A stretch of DNA of 46,882 bases from Bacteroidales bacterium UBA2712 (GTDB taxonomy: Bacteria; Bacteroidota; Bacteroidia; Bacteroidales; Paludibacteraceae), in assembly GCA_002354055.1 (NCBI GenBank), contig DEKW01000012.1, positions 295,163 through 342,044 of the forward strand, written 5' to 3'. A program made the translations under genes and the position numbers. Shown one piece after another: positions 8,887 to 15,856 of the stretch (the stretch's first letter is position 1; the number at the start of each line of letters is the position of its first letter). The notes below the pieces were generated by a model that saw only the letters and a list, made by a program, of their open reading frames with translations, was not told the DNA's origin and did no database searches.

Positions 8887-10217
8887 TTGAAGTATCGCTC
8901 TAATGTACGTATCACGTGGCTCTTGCAGAAGACGACGACGAGGTCGCCGGCAATGATCTGCGTCTCGCCGTTAACGAGAATACCTTCTCCTGCGCGAACG
9001 ATACCGCCGATATTCGCTTCGTCCGGCAGCCGCACGTCTTTGACCTTGTGGCGGGTGATGGTACTGCCTTCTTTGGCGTAGAACTCTACGATCTCCGCGT
9101 CGGCGCTCGTCAGGTTATGTACACCGCGTACGGAGGCGTCCAGCAGCATCTGGTAGATATATGAAGCGGCGATGGTCTTTTTGTTCAGTACCGTACCTAT
9201 ATCCAGACCTTCCGCCATGGGGATGTAGTCGAGGTTCTCCACCTCTGCGATGGTCTTGCGTACGCCGAAACGCTTGGCTGCCAGGCAGGCGAAGATGTTC
9301 GCTTCGCTACTGTCCGTCACGGCTACAAAAGCGTCCGCGTCCTGGATGCCTTCTTCTTTGAGGATATCCATATCGGATCCGTCGGCATTGATGACCAGCG
9401 CGTTCGGCACTTTGGCGCTCAGGATGTTACATAAGTCCCGGTCTTTCTCGATGATCTTGATATTCATCTCATCCACCAGCTCTGTCGCGGCTTTACGAGC
9501 GATACGGTCGCCGCCGAAGAAGATGACGTTCTTGATCTCGCGTTTGGATTTGCCTAACTCCTCCCGCATGTATTCCATATTTTCTTTGGGGCAGACGCAA
9601 TAGACCAAATCGTTCACTTCTACTGTGTCTTGTCCTCTGGGGATGATGGTCTGCTGGTCGCGTTTGATGGCTACAATACGGTACTTGCCGTGGTTATAGA
9701 CTCCCGAAGCGAAACTCTGACCTAATATCTTCGCCGTCTCGCGCACCTTGACGATGCATAACTCCAGCGCGCCCTGGCAGAGATGCAGGTGGTACCGCAT
9801 CCAGTTTGTCCGCAGGCTTTCCTCAATCTCGTTCGCCGCCAGCACCTCCGGATAGATGAGGTGGTTCAGACCCATGTTCTCAAAGAACTTTCGGTTCTCG
9901 GGCAGCAGGTATTCGTAGTTGTCGATGCGGGCAAGCGTACGCTTGGCGCCTAACGAGTTGGCAATCAGGCAGGCGGTCATGTTCTCCGTCTCATGAGGGG
10001 TCACGGAGATGAACAGGTCGCAATCCTTGACACCTATCTCTCGTTGGTCACGGATTGAGGTGGGGTTGCCGACCCGCGTCAGCATGTCGTAGTTGGCGCT
10101 CAGATCGCCCAAGCGCTCCGGACTCTCGTCCAGAAGACTGATCTCCATATCCTCGCGGCTAAGCAACTTAGCCAAGTGCGTGCCTACTTCGCCAGCACCT
10201 GCAATAATGATTCGCAT
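8883..10217 (-). CDS. trkA: Trk system potassium uptake regulatory subunit
   Basis: TrkA is the cytosolic nucleotide-binding ring that gates TrkH. I choose the ATG at 10217 (444 residues): it gives the classical start MRIIIAGAGEVG, a Rossmann GxGxxG motif, and an unusually good ribosome site AAGGAGGG lies just upstream. A longer frame to 10451 only reads antisense-like sequence from within dxs. The protein has two RCK_N/RCK_C units; the second begins at NVIFFGGDRIARKAA. The start lies inside the last 34 bases of dxs, and the end overlaps trkH by 4 bases. Confidence 0.95.
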   Translation of the reverse strand: MRIIIAGAGEVGTHLAKLLSREDMEISLLDESPERLGDLSANYDMLTRVGNPTSIRDQREIGVKDCDLFISVTPHETENMTACLIANSLGAKRTLARIDNYEYLLPENRKFFENMGLNHLIYPEVLAANEIEESLRTNWMRYHLHLCQGALELCIVKVRETAKILGQSFASGVYNHGKYRIVAIKRDQQTIIPRGQDTVEVNDLVYCVCPKENMEYMREELGKSKREIKNVIFFGGDRIARKAATELVDEMNIKIIEKDRDLCNILSAKVPNALVINADGSDMDILKEEGIQDADAFVAVTDSSEANIFACLAAKRFGVRKTIAEVENLDYIPMAEGLDIGTVLNKKTIAASYIYQMLLDASVRGVHNLTSADAEIVEFYAKEGSTITRHKVKDVRLPDEANIGGIVRAGEGILVNGETQIIAGDLVVVFCKSHVIRTLERYFK

Positions 10218-12133
10218 AATCCCTCCTTGTCTAATTTCAATAAGTGGTATAGTTCTTTGGTAGAGCCATGCTCTACAAACTGATCGTTCACTCCGAGGCG
10301 GATGACGCGCGGCGTGTAGCCGTGATCGCTCATCCATTCCAGAACCGCGCTTCCTAAGCCGCCGGCGATGATGCCGTCTTCGGCAGTGACGATGGTCTTG
10401 TATTTGCGTCCTACTTCGTGCAGTATCTCTTCGTCCATCGGTTTCAGCCACCGCATATCGTAGTGAGCAATGCTCACAGACCGTCCTTCGGACTGACAGA
10501 CCGTTTCGCAGACAGACTCAATCGCTTCGCTCATGGGGTTTCCTATCGCACCGATGGTCAGTACCGCTACGTCCTCTCCGTCTCTTAATTTTATGCCTTT
10601 TCCATAAGCAACGGAGTGTTCCCCTCCTTTTAGGGAGGAGTTAGGGGTAGGCTCGTTTGTTCTGCCGCGTGGATAGCGGATTGCCACGGGACCTTCCATC
10701 GTCTCTGCGAGTTTCAACATATCCCGCAGGTCCTCGGCGGTTCGTGGTGCGCAGATCTGCATGTTCGGTATAGGTCGCAAGTAGGCTAAATCCAGCAGTC
10801 CATGATGCGTCGCGCCGTCGTTGCCGACGATACCTGCGCGGTCGATACAGAGCACCACGTGCAGGTTCTGCAATGCTACGTCATGGACGATATTATCGTA
10901 CGCCCGCTGCAGGAAAGTTGAGTAGATATTGCAATAAGGTACCATCCCTGCTTTCGCGAGCCCCGCACTGAATGTCACAGCGTGACCCTCGGCGATGCCG
11001 ACATCGAACACGCGGTCCGGCAACTCTTTCTGCATGATGCTCATCGAGCACCCGCTGGGCATCGCAGGCGTGATACCGACTATCTTCTCGTTCTTCTTCG
11101 CCAGCTCCAACAGCGTCTCGCCGAACACCTCCTGCCATAAGGGCGGAACGGGTCTGTCAGGCGTAGCCGGTCTGTCAGCGCCAGCGGTCTGTATTCTGTT
11201 AGCGTCAGCGATCCGGAGACCTGTCTCCACATTGAACTCTCCCGGTGCGTGCCAAACGGTCTGGTCGTTCTCCGCCGGCGCATAACCTTTGCCTTTCTTG
11301 GTGATGATATGCAGCACTTTCGGCCCGCGGTGGTTCTTGATCTCGCGAAGAATACGCACCAGACCCTCTACGTCGTGACCGTCTGTCGGACCGAAATAAC
11401 GGATGTTAAGACCCGTGAAGATATTACTCGGTTGCTTGCTCAGTACCGCTTTGAGACTATTGTTGCGACGTAACATCGCCCGCCGTTTGCGATCATCGAC
11501 GAGGTGCAATTTCTCCGCCACCTGATACAGCCGCCACCGCCATTTGTTGTACATCTCGCTGGTCGTCAGATCAACGAGATACTGGGTGAATCCGCCCTTT
11601 AGCGGGTCGATTGCCATGTGGTTGTCGTTGAGCACAATCAGCAGGTTGTTCTTATCCATCGAGGTGTTGTTCAGTCCCTCGAAAGCCAGACCGCCTGTCA
11701 TCGCCCCGTCGCCGATGATAGCTACGACATTCTTGTCTCCACCGATATTCATACCCAGCGCCGCAGATATGCTATTGCTGGCATGTCCGGCGATGAAGGC
11801 GTCGTATTCACTCTCCGCCGGATTAGTAAACGGCGAGAGGCCTTTGAATTGTCTGTTTGTATGAAAGCGGTCCCTGCGACCCGTGAGAATCTTATGCGCG
11901 TAAGCCTGATGACCTACGTCCCAAACGAGCTTGTCCTCCGGCGTGTCGAAGACATAATGCAGCGCTACCGTCAACTCGATAGTACCCAACGAAGAAGCCA
12001 AATGACCGGGGTTCTTGCTCAGCGCCTCTATGATAAAATCCCGCAACTCCGCACACACCGCCGGCAGTTCCTCTACCTTCAGTTTCTTCAAATCCGCCGG
12101 TGAATCAATCTTATTTATATATACATATTTCAT
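10184..12133 (-). CDS. dxs: 1-deoxy-D-xylulose-5-phosphate synthase
   Basis: Dxs joins pyruvate and glyceraldehyde-3-phosphate using thiamine diphosphate, the first step of the MEP isoprenoid pathway. The 649-residue protein shows HLASSLG, DVGHQAYAHK, the ThDP-binding GDGAMTGG (about 140-147), DIAEGHAV-type GIAEGHAVTFSAG, and IVGNDGATHHG. The ATG at 12133 is chosen; a GTG 12 bases upstream is also possible. Two linkers look inserted: the region between the first two domains (ADANRIQTAGADRPATPDRP, about 11150-11215), built from tandem GGTCTGTCAG words, and a stretch with CQSEGRSV (about 10480-10515) with the same word in the other orientation. A third element (10615-10654) matches one in the SGNH gene. 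The gene heads the minus-strand operon. Confidence 0.95.
   Translation of the reverse strand: MKYVYINKIDSPADLKKLKVEELPAVCAELRDFIIEALSKNPGHLASSLGTIELTVALHYVFDTPEDKLVWDVGHQAYAHKILTGRRDRFHTNRQFKGLSPFTNPAESEYDAFIAGHASNSISAALGMNIGGDKNVVAIIGDGAMTGGLAFEGLNNTSMDKNNLLIVLNDNHMAIDPLKGGFTQYLVDLTTSEMYNKWRWRLYQVAEKLHLVDDRKRRAMLRRNNSLKAVLSKQPSNIFTGLNIRYFGPTDGHDVEGLVRILREIKNHRGPKVLHIITKKGKGYAPAENDQTVWHAPGEFNVETGLRIADANRIQTAGADRPATPDRPVPPLWQEVFGETLLELAKKNEKIVGITPAMPSGCSMSIMQKELPDRVFDVGIAEGHAVTFSAGLAKAGMVPYCNIYSTFLQRAYDNIVHDVALQNLHVVLCIDRAGIVGNDGATHHGLLDLAYLRPIPNMQICAPRTAEDLRDMLKLAETMEGPVAIRYPRGRTNEPTPNSSLKGGEHSVAYGKGIKLRDGEDVAVLTIGAIGNPMSEAIESVCETVCQSEGRSVSIAHYDMRWLKPMDEEILHEVGRKYKTIVTAEDGIIAGGLGSAVLEWMSDHGYTPRVIRLGVNDQFVEHGSTKELYHLLKLDKEGLCESLLQVLAK
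10615..10654. repeat. In-frame repeat word inside dxs
   Basis: A copy of the element seen at 7242-7278 (TCCCCTCC, AGGGAGG, GGGGTAGGCT in order). It encodes part of a loop (EPTPNSSLKGGEHS) between conserved segments of Dxs and leaves the frame intact. Confidence 0.7.
11150..11215. repeat. Tandem GGTCTGTCAG words inside dxs
   Basis: Three imperfect units of 17-24 bases, each starting GGTCTGT, encode the linker RIQTAGADRPATPDRP. The same word in inverted orientation occurs at about 10483-10510, also in frame. Confidence 0.65.
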
Positions 12134-12177
12134 TACCGCGTACACACATGCGCATAAACGCGCAAACTAAATCGGCC

Positions 12178-12211
12178 GCAAAGTTACTGCTTTTTTTTGA
12201 TATATGCAAAT
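12178..12211 (-). promoter_or_regulatory. Promoter of the dxs operon
   Basis: On the minus strand TTTGCATATAT is followed by an A-tract and GCAG, then the -7 box TAACTTTGC. It matches the promoter of the adjacent RNA unit and of the AraC gene almost base for base. The leader to the dxs ATG is about 40 bases. Confidence 0.85.
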
Positions 12212-12226
12212 AAAAATGAAAAAAAG

Positions 12227-12258
12227 CCCGCATTTCTGCGAGACTTTGCGGTGCGGGC
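12227..12258. other. Hairpin upstream of the dxs promoter
   Basis: GCCCGCA and TGCGGGC form a 7-bp stem around an 18-base loop. It lies between the terminator at 12283-12314 and the dxs promoter. Its role is unknown; it could be a second terminator for minus-strand transcription, which would see A-rich sequence as T-rich RNA. Confidence 0.35.
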
Positions 12259-12282
12259 ACACACATGCCCTACACGTAAACT

Positions 12283-12314
12283 AAAAAGGTATTCGCTTGC
12301 GCGGATACCTTTTT
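12283..12314. terminator. Strong bidirectional terminator
   Basis: A 14-bp stem (AAAAAGGTATTCGC with GCGGATACCTTTTT, one G-T pair) with a 4-base loop. The A-run and T-run at the two sides allow termination on both strands. It closes the intergenic RNA unit that starts at about 12466. Confidence 0.9.
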
Positions 12315-12466
12315 AGCGGTGCGGACGAGACTCGAACTCGCGAGAAACCCTCGCCCAACTATTAACTTTCTTCCTGATTATCAATCAGTTGGTTAGCAAT
12401 TTCAAATACCATTCTACCTTAGGACGGCTTGTGCCGATTTCGGGCAGTTTTTTCTTCTTTTCAAAA
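12315..12466 (-). ncRNA. Candidate structured RNA with a tRNA T-arm-like 3' end
   Basis: Between a full promoter (12473-12505) and a strong terminator lies about 150 bases with no ORF. The 3' end (12316-12340) reads as a T arm followed by an acceptor-like strand: a GCGAG stem, TTCGAGT loop, CTCGT stem, then CCGCACC. However, no GGTGCGG-like 5' strand and no canonical D arm exist upstream. The rest can form other stems: CCAACT with AGTTGG, enclosing CTGATT/AATCAG, and GCGAG/CTCGC. It is therefore not a normal tRNA. It may be a tRNA-derived remnant, for example a scar at an insertion site, or an undescribed small RNA. That it is transcribed is inferred only from promoter and terminator. Confidence 0.45.
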
Positions 12467-12472
12467 GCGAGT

Positions 12473-12505
12473 GCAAAGGTACTGCTTTTTTTTGAATTAT
12501 GCAAA
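12473..12505 (-). promoter_or_regulatory. Promoter of the intergenic RNA unit
   Basis: TTTGCATAATTC, an A-tract, GCAG and TACCTTTGC on the minus strand, with spacing identical to the dxs promoter about 300 bases away. Confidence 0.8.
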
Positions 12506-12805
12506 TTTTTTGGCAAAAAAATGCAATTTTAGCACGATTTTTCATAAAATCGAGCACTTTTTTGAGTTTAAGAATCATATAAATTCCCCTAATCCCGTTT
12601 AAACCATCTTCTTGGAAAGCTCAAAATCTCGTGTGCGCAGGTGCGTATGAACGTGCCCGCTATGCGCGCAATTTTATTCAAGGTATATAACAGAAAATAG
12701 ATACCCCGCTGGCATAAGATATTGAGTGTTTCGATTGACTAAATAATAAAATTTATGTTTATAACACAGAAAAACGTAGGAAAATTACGAAAAACTAAAA
12801 TAAAA
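12506..12805. other. AT-rich spacer, no gene seen
   Basis: No supported ORF. A region of alternating GC-rich words (TGTGCGCAGGTGCG, TATGCGCGCA, about 12630-12670) stands out from the AT-rich surroundings but has no feature I can name. Confidence 0.5.
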
Positions 12806-12838
12806 TTTGTATAATTCAATTTTTATTTGTAATTTTGC
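12806..12838 (+). promoter_or_regulatory. Promoter of the AAA ATPase/RloB operon
   Basis: TTTGTATAATTC followed 24 bases later by TAATTTTGC. It places the transcript start near 12845, about 15 bases before the ATG at 12861, and rules out the longer reading frame from 12807. Confidence 0.75.
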
Positions 12839-12860
12839 AGCAAATTTAAGATTTACAACT

Positions 12861-14075
12861 ATGGTAGCTGATTTTTCAGTAGAGAATTACTATTCCATCC
12901 GTTCGCAACAAACGCTCAGTTTTGTTCCGACAACTGATAAGGTTCTATCTGATGAGTACACCGTGGAGGTAAAACCCGGAGTGCGCCTTCTAAAGATGGG
13001 TGTCATTTATGGTGCTAATGCCTCAGGAAAAACGAAAGTATTGAATGCTTTTGAGACCTTTGTGCATACGTTGCTTCATTATCCTCAGAGCAAGACGGAG
13101 GAAATAGATGTCGTACCTTTCCTGCTGGATGATCACAGCAAGAACGAGCCGACCCACATGCAGATGAATTTTTATCTCGAAGGTGAGAAGTACAATCTGA
13201 ATCTGCTATTCAACAACGAGCGTATTCTGGAGGAGAAACTGATGGTTTATTCCTCGGTGCGTCCATCCATGCTTTACGAACGCAAATATATCCCGGAAAC
13301 TGATAGTACGCAAGTTGAGTTTGGCAAGAATCTTAGTTTGTCTCGTCGCGACCAGGAGTTCGTTGCAGGAAATACGCTCAATAACTGCTCTGTGATTGCA
13401 GCCTTTGGTAAATCAAATGTAGTCAGCACTCGCTTAAATACGGTTTATACGTGGATTGATAGTAATTTCTCTGAAGTATTAAGGCCATCCATTGATTTGT
13501 CGTTTTTCCTCCATAAGGAGCTGAAGAACGATAAGGATGGTAAACTCAAACAGTTTATCATCCAATTCCTGCAGAAATCAGATTTCAACATCAACGAATT
13601 CCACCTTTCTTCAGATGCATCTTCTATTATCTTTTCGCATGAGACGCTAAATGGTATAGGTACTTTGCCGGAAGAATTGGAATCACATGGTACTTTGCGC
13701 TTCATGGGCATTGCAGCCATTATGAAGTATCTCGTGCAAGACAATCAATTCATTATCATTGACGAGATAGAGACGAGTTTGCATTACGAGTTGCTATCCT
13801 ATTTCCTGCGTGTATATCTTGCAAATAATACTGGTACATCGCAATTATTGATAGCTACGCATGACATCAATTTGCTGAATGAAGATTTTGTTCGCCGTGA
13901 TACTATCTGGTTTACGGATAAGAACGAAGAGGCCGAAACGGAATTGGTTCGTCTCTCAGACCTTGGTTTACACAAAAACATATCGCCATATAACGCGTAT
14001 CGTCAAGGTAAATTGGTCAAACTGCCATTTACAGGAGCGATATATCTGGACGAGTCAACGGAGGACATGCAATGA
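12861..14075 (+). CDS. AAA family ATPase, RloA/AbiLi-like defence protein
   Basis: This 404-residue ATPase has Walker A GANASGKT (51-58), Walker B FIIIDEIETSLH (about 296-307), and a following ATHDINLL switch motif, the pattern of ABC-like AAA15/AAA21 ATPases. Such ATPases pair with RloB/AbiLii-type TOPRIM-like proteins in abortive-infection systems, and the next gene here is of that type with a 4-base ATGA overlap. Expected role: the ATPase senses phage infection and controls the toxic or nuclease partner. The start at 12861 is set by the promoter just upstream. The pair is AT-richer than the housekeeping genes nearby, consistent with horizontal transfer. Confidence 0.85.
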   Translation: MVADFSVENYYSIRSQQTLSFVPTTDKVLSDEYTVEVKPGVRLLKMGVIYGANASGKTKVLNAFETFVHTLLHYPQSKTEEIDVVPFLLDDHSKNEPTHMQMNFYLEGEKYNLNLLFNNERILEEKLMVYSSVRPSMLYERKYIPETDSTQVEFGKNLSLSRRDQEFVAGNTLNNCSVIAAFGKSNVVSTRLNTVYTWIDSNFSEVLRPSIDLSFFLHKELKNDKDGKLKQFIIQFLQKSDFNINEFHLSSDASSIIFSHETLNGIGTLPEELESHGTLRFMGIAAIMKYLVQDNQFIIIDEIETSLHYELLSYFLRVYLANNTGTSQLLIATHDINLLNEDFVRRDTIWFTDKNEEAETELVRLSDLGLHKNISPYNAYRQGKLVKLPFTGAIYLDESTEDMQ

Positions 14076-14662
14076 AAAAGAGTATCGCAATCTTTGGCGA
14101 AGGAATAACTGAATGGTTTTATATTGACTCTCTACGTATAGTTGGTCATTATCCATTTAAAATGCGTCCTTCTATTCCGCAGCACTCGGATATAAAGCAT
14201 TTACTTGCAGAAGCGAGACAATGTGTCACCGAGGGGTATGATGAGATTATCTGTCTATTAGACATGGATAGATTGAATACGCATCCTTCAGAGAAGCAAG
14301 CTTATCATAGAGCCAAACAACAAAGGATCTTTCAAAAGGTAACATTTATAGAGACAGATCCGTGTACTGAATATTGGTTCCTAATGCACTTTATGCCCAA
14401 ACCTTCGCACCGGAAGTATGCAGATTATGAAGCAGTAGCAAAAGAGCTATGCAAGTACATGCCTGGATACGAGAAAACCAAGAAGTACTTTCAGCGTATC
14501 AGGCTCTATGAATTTCTGTCCCAGCATGGTGACCTTGAAAAAGCATTGAACTTAGCCAAACGGTCCGTTGAACTGCATGATGAAGGAGCAGAAATCTCTT
14601 ATTCACAGATGTATCAACTCTTTGAAAAATTAGAACTTTTAGAAAATAAAAGTAAAAAATAG
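14072..14662 (+). CDS. RloB-like protein, partner of the AAA ATPase
   Basis: The 196-residue protein carries RloB-family signatures: FGEGITEWFYI (about 8-18, the TOPRIM-like acidic motif), CLLDMDRL (about 64-71) and an EYWFLMHF block (about 108-115). RloB proteins are metal-dependent nuclease-like effectors encoded beside RloA/AbiLi ATPases. The stop of the ATPase gene overlaps the start (ATGA), giving translational coupling. A bidirectional terminator follows. Confidence 0.82.
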   Translation: MKKSIAIFGEGITEWFYIDSLRIVGHYPFKMRPSIPQHSDIKHLLAEARQCVTEGYDEIICLLDMDRLNTHPSEKQAYHRAKQQRIFQKVTFIETDPCTEYWFLMHFMPKPSHRKYADYEAVAKELCKYMPGYEKTKKYFQRIRLYEFLSQHGDLEKALNLAKRSVELHDEGAEISYSQMYQLFEKLELLENKSKK

Positions 14663-14719
14663 TACTTTATACTTGGCACTTACCCCCTCAGTGGAGCACT
14701 TTACCCCAAATAAAATGCA

Positions 14720-14747
14720 AAAATGCAGGTTTTTGAGCCTGCATTTT
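14720..14747. terminator. Bidirectional terminator between RloB-like and HTH genes
   Basis: A perfect 10-bp stem (AAAATGCAGG with CCTGCATTTT) with an 8-base loop, flanked by A- and T-runs, between two convergent genes. Confidence 0.9.
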
Positions 14748-14753
14748 CTTTTT

Positions 14754-15329
14754 CTATTTTTCACTATCGAGATCCTCTAGGGTCTCTTTGATCTGCGGTT
14801 CGATAACTTTCTTTTGGTATTTTTTGTGAATCTTATTCTGACGCTTTTGCGCCGCAGTCAGATTCGTATATACTGTCGGCTCTCCCACACCTTGTGCGTA
14901 TGGAATAATCAAGTTGAACTCCGGCAGAGGTGGCAACTCTGCGATGGCTTCCGGATGAGCCTGTATGTATTTGAGCCGGCTTTCCAATTCAGCTACTCTA
15001 TGCTTTAACTGTTCAAGCATATAGTTGTTAGCATCGTCCAATAAATGTGCCGCATTGATGGTTGTCTCTTGGTATTGGATCAGCTTCTTCAAATAGCCAT
15101 TCTCCATATCTTTCTCCGTTTCGTAATCAATCGGCTTTCGCTCGCGAATAAAAAAGGAGTCAGTCGTGACATTGAAAAAGTCTGCAATCTTTTCCAGTGT
15201 CGCAGCTGTCGGGTTCTTGTACAAGTTATGCAAGCTGCTGTTGGGCTTGCCGGTTACTGCCAACGACAAATCGCGTTGGGTCTTCTTTTGTTTGGCTAAT
15301 AAAAGCCGAATTACATCTCCGTCGTACAT
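14754..15329 (-). CDS. XRE-type helix-turn-helix regulator with coiled coil
   Basis: The 191-residue protein begins with an XRE/HTH_3-like DNA-binding domain (about 5-60: IRLLLAKQKKTQRDLSLAVTG cut by the turn, SSLHNLYKNPTAATLEKIADFF). A heptad-rich segment follows (about 85-125, YMLEQLKHRVAELESRLKY), which suggests dimers. A basic tail (AAQKRQNKIHKKYQKK) ends the protein. It is transcribed away from the small gene at 15552 and the primase-helicase gene, and the space between holds repeated AATACGC half-sites. This is the layout of a repressor controlling an element's replication module and its own gene. Confidence 0.82.
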   Translation of the reverse strand: MYDGDVIRLLLAKQKKTQRDLSLAVTGKPNSSLHNLYKNPTAATLEKIADFFNVTTDSFFIRERKPIDYETEKDMENGYLKKLIQYQETTINAAHLLDDANNYMLEQLKHRVAELESRLKYIQAHPEAIAELPPLPEFNLIIPYAQGVGEPTVYTNLTAAQKRQNKIHKKYQKKVIEPQIKETLEDLDSEK

Positions 15330-15551
15330 AGATTTTGAAGTTAAAAAGTAATTATAGTGCGCATTTGCGTATTATAATTACTAAAATACTATAATAATAC
15401 GCTTTTCTTGCAGTTTTTAGGTCATTTATCAATAAAATGTACTAATTTTGCACCACAAAAGTACAACAAAAATTGCAAATACGCAAATATAATACGCATT
15501 TTTTGAATTATTTTTGCATTTTTTAACCAAAACCAATAAATAAACATAACT
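15330..15551. promoter_or_regulatory. Divergent control region with AATACGC half-sites
   Basis: Four copies of AATACGC or its complement lie at 15367-15373, 15396-15402, 15478-15484 and 15491-15497. The first two face each other (GCGTATTAT ... ATAATACGC); the last two are in tandem 13 bases apart. A minus-strand promoter for the HTH gene (TTTGCGTAT, then TACTTTTG, 15456-15487) overlaps the third site. A plus-strand TAATTTTGC lies at 15443-15451 and may serve the gene at 15552. Occupation of the sites would block both directions. Confidence 0.65.
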
Positions 15552-15794
15552 ATGAAAAGTTTTAAATCTTATTATGAGCAATTGTGCGGCAGTCGCCGTC
15601 GCAATTTTAAGCGTCTGGTGATGCAACGCACCGGATGGAGTAACTCCACTTTTTATTACAAGTGCGAGCATGAGAATCTGACCAAATTGGAGGATGAAGT
15701 CATCGACACCATCCTTGCACGTTTCCGTTATGCAGATCGTAGTCAGGAGCGGTTTGCGGAGAATTATTACAAGAGATACCACATCGCGGAGTAA
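15552..15794 (+). CDS. Small basic protein, probable DNA-binding
   Basis: This 80-residue protein is not a family I can name. It is rich in Arg, Lys and aromatic residues; the middle (FKRLVMQRTGWSNSTFYYK) reads like a helix-turn-helix. Its place opposite the XRE regulator, with shared operator sites, resembles a CI/Cro-type pair. It is followed by a terminator, then by the primase-helicase gene 62 bases downstream. Confidence 0.65.
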   Translation: MKSFKSYYEQLCGSRRRNFKRLVMQRTGWSNSTFYYKCEHENLTKLEDEVIDTILARFRYADRSQERFAENYYKRYHIAE

Positions 15795-15805
15795 TAATTG
15801 GTAAT

Positions 15806-15832
15806 GAGTTGGACGCGTTCCAACTCTCTTTT
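15806..15832 (+). terminator. Terminator between the small gene and the primase gene
   Basis: GAGTTGGA and TCCAACTC form an 8-bp stem with a 5-base loop, followed by TCTTTT. It would limit read-through into the primase-helicase gene, acting as an attenuator. Confidence 0.7.
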
Positions 15833-15856
15833 AATAACCTTATATCCTAACTTAAC

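Noticed and set aside
8883..10451. Longer trkA reading frame starting at 10451
   Set aside because: The extra 78 residues are Arg/His-rich antisense-like sequence inside dxs; the canonical start with ribosome site is at 10217.
12400..12425. 12-base match to the conserved GTCCTAAGGTAG segment of 23S rRNA on the minus strand
   Set aside because: Too short, with no similarity on either side; a chance match is plausible.
12316..12466. Complete tRNA gene
   Set aside because: A T arm and acceptor-like 3' strand exist, but there is no complementary 5' acceptor strand, no D arm, and the distances do not fit.
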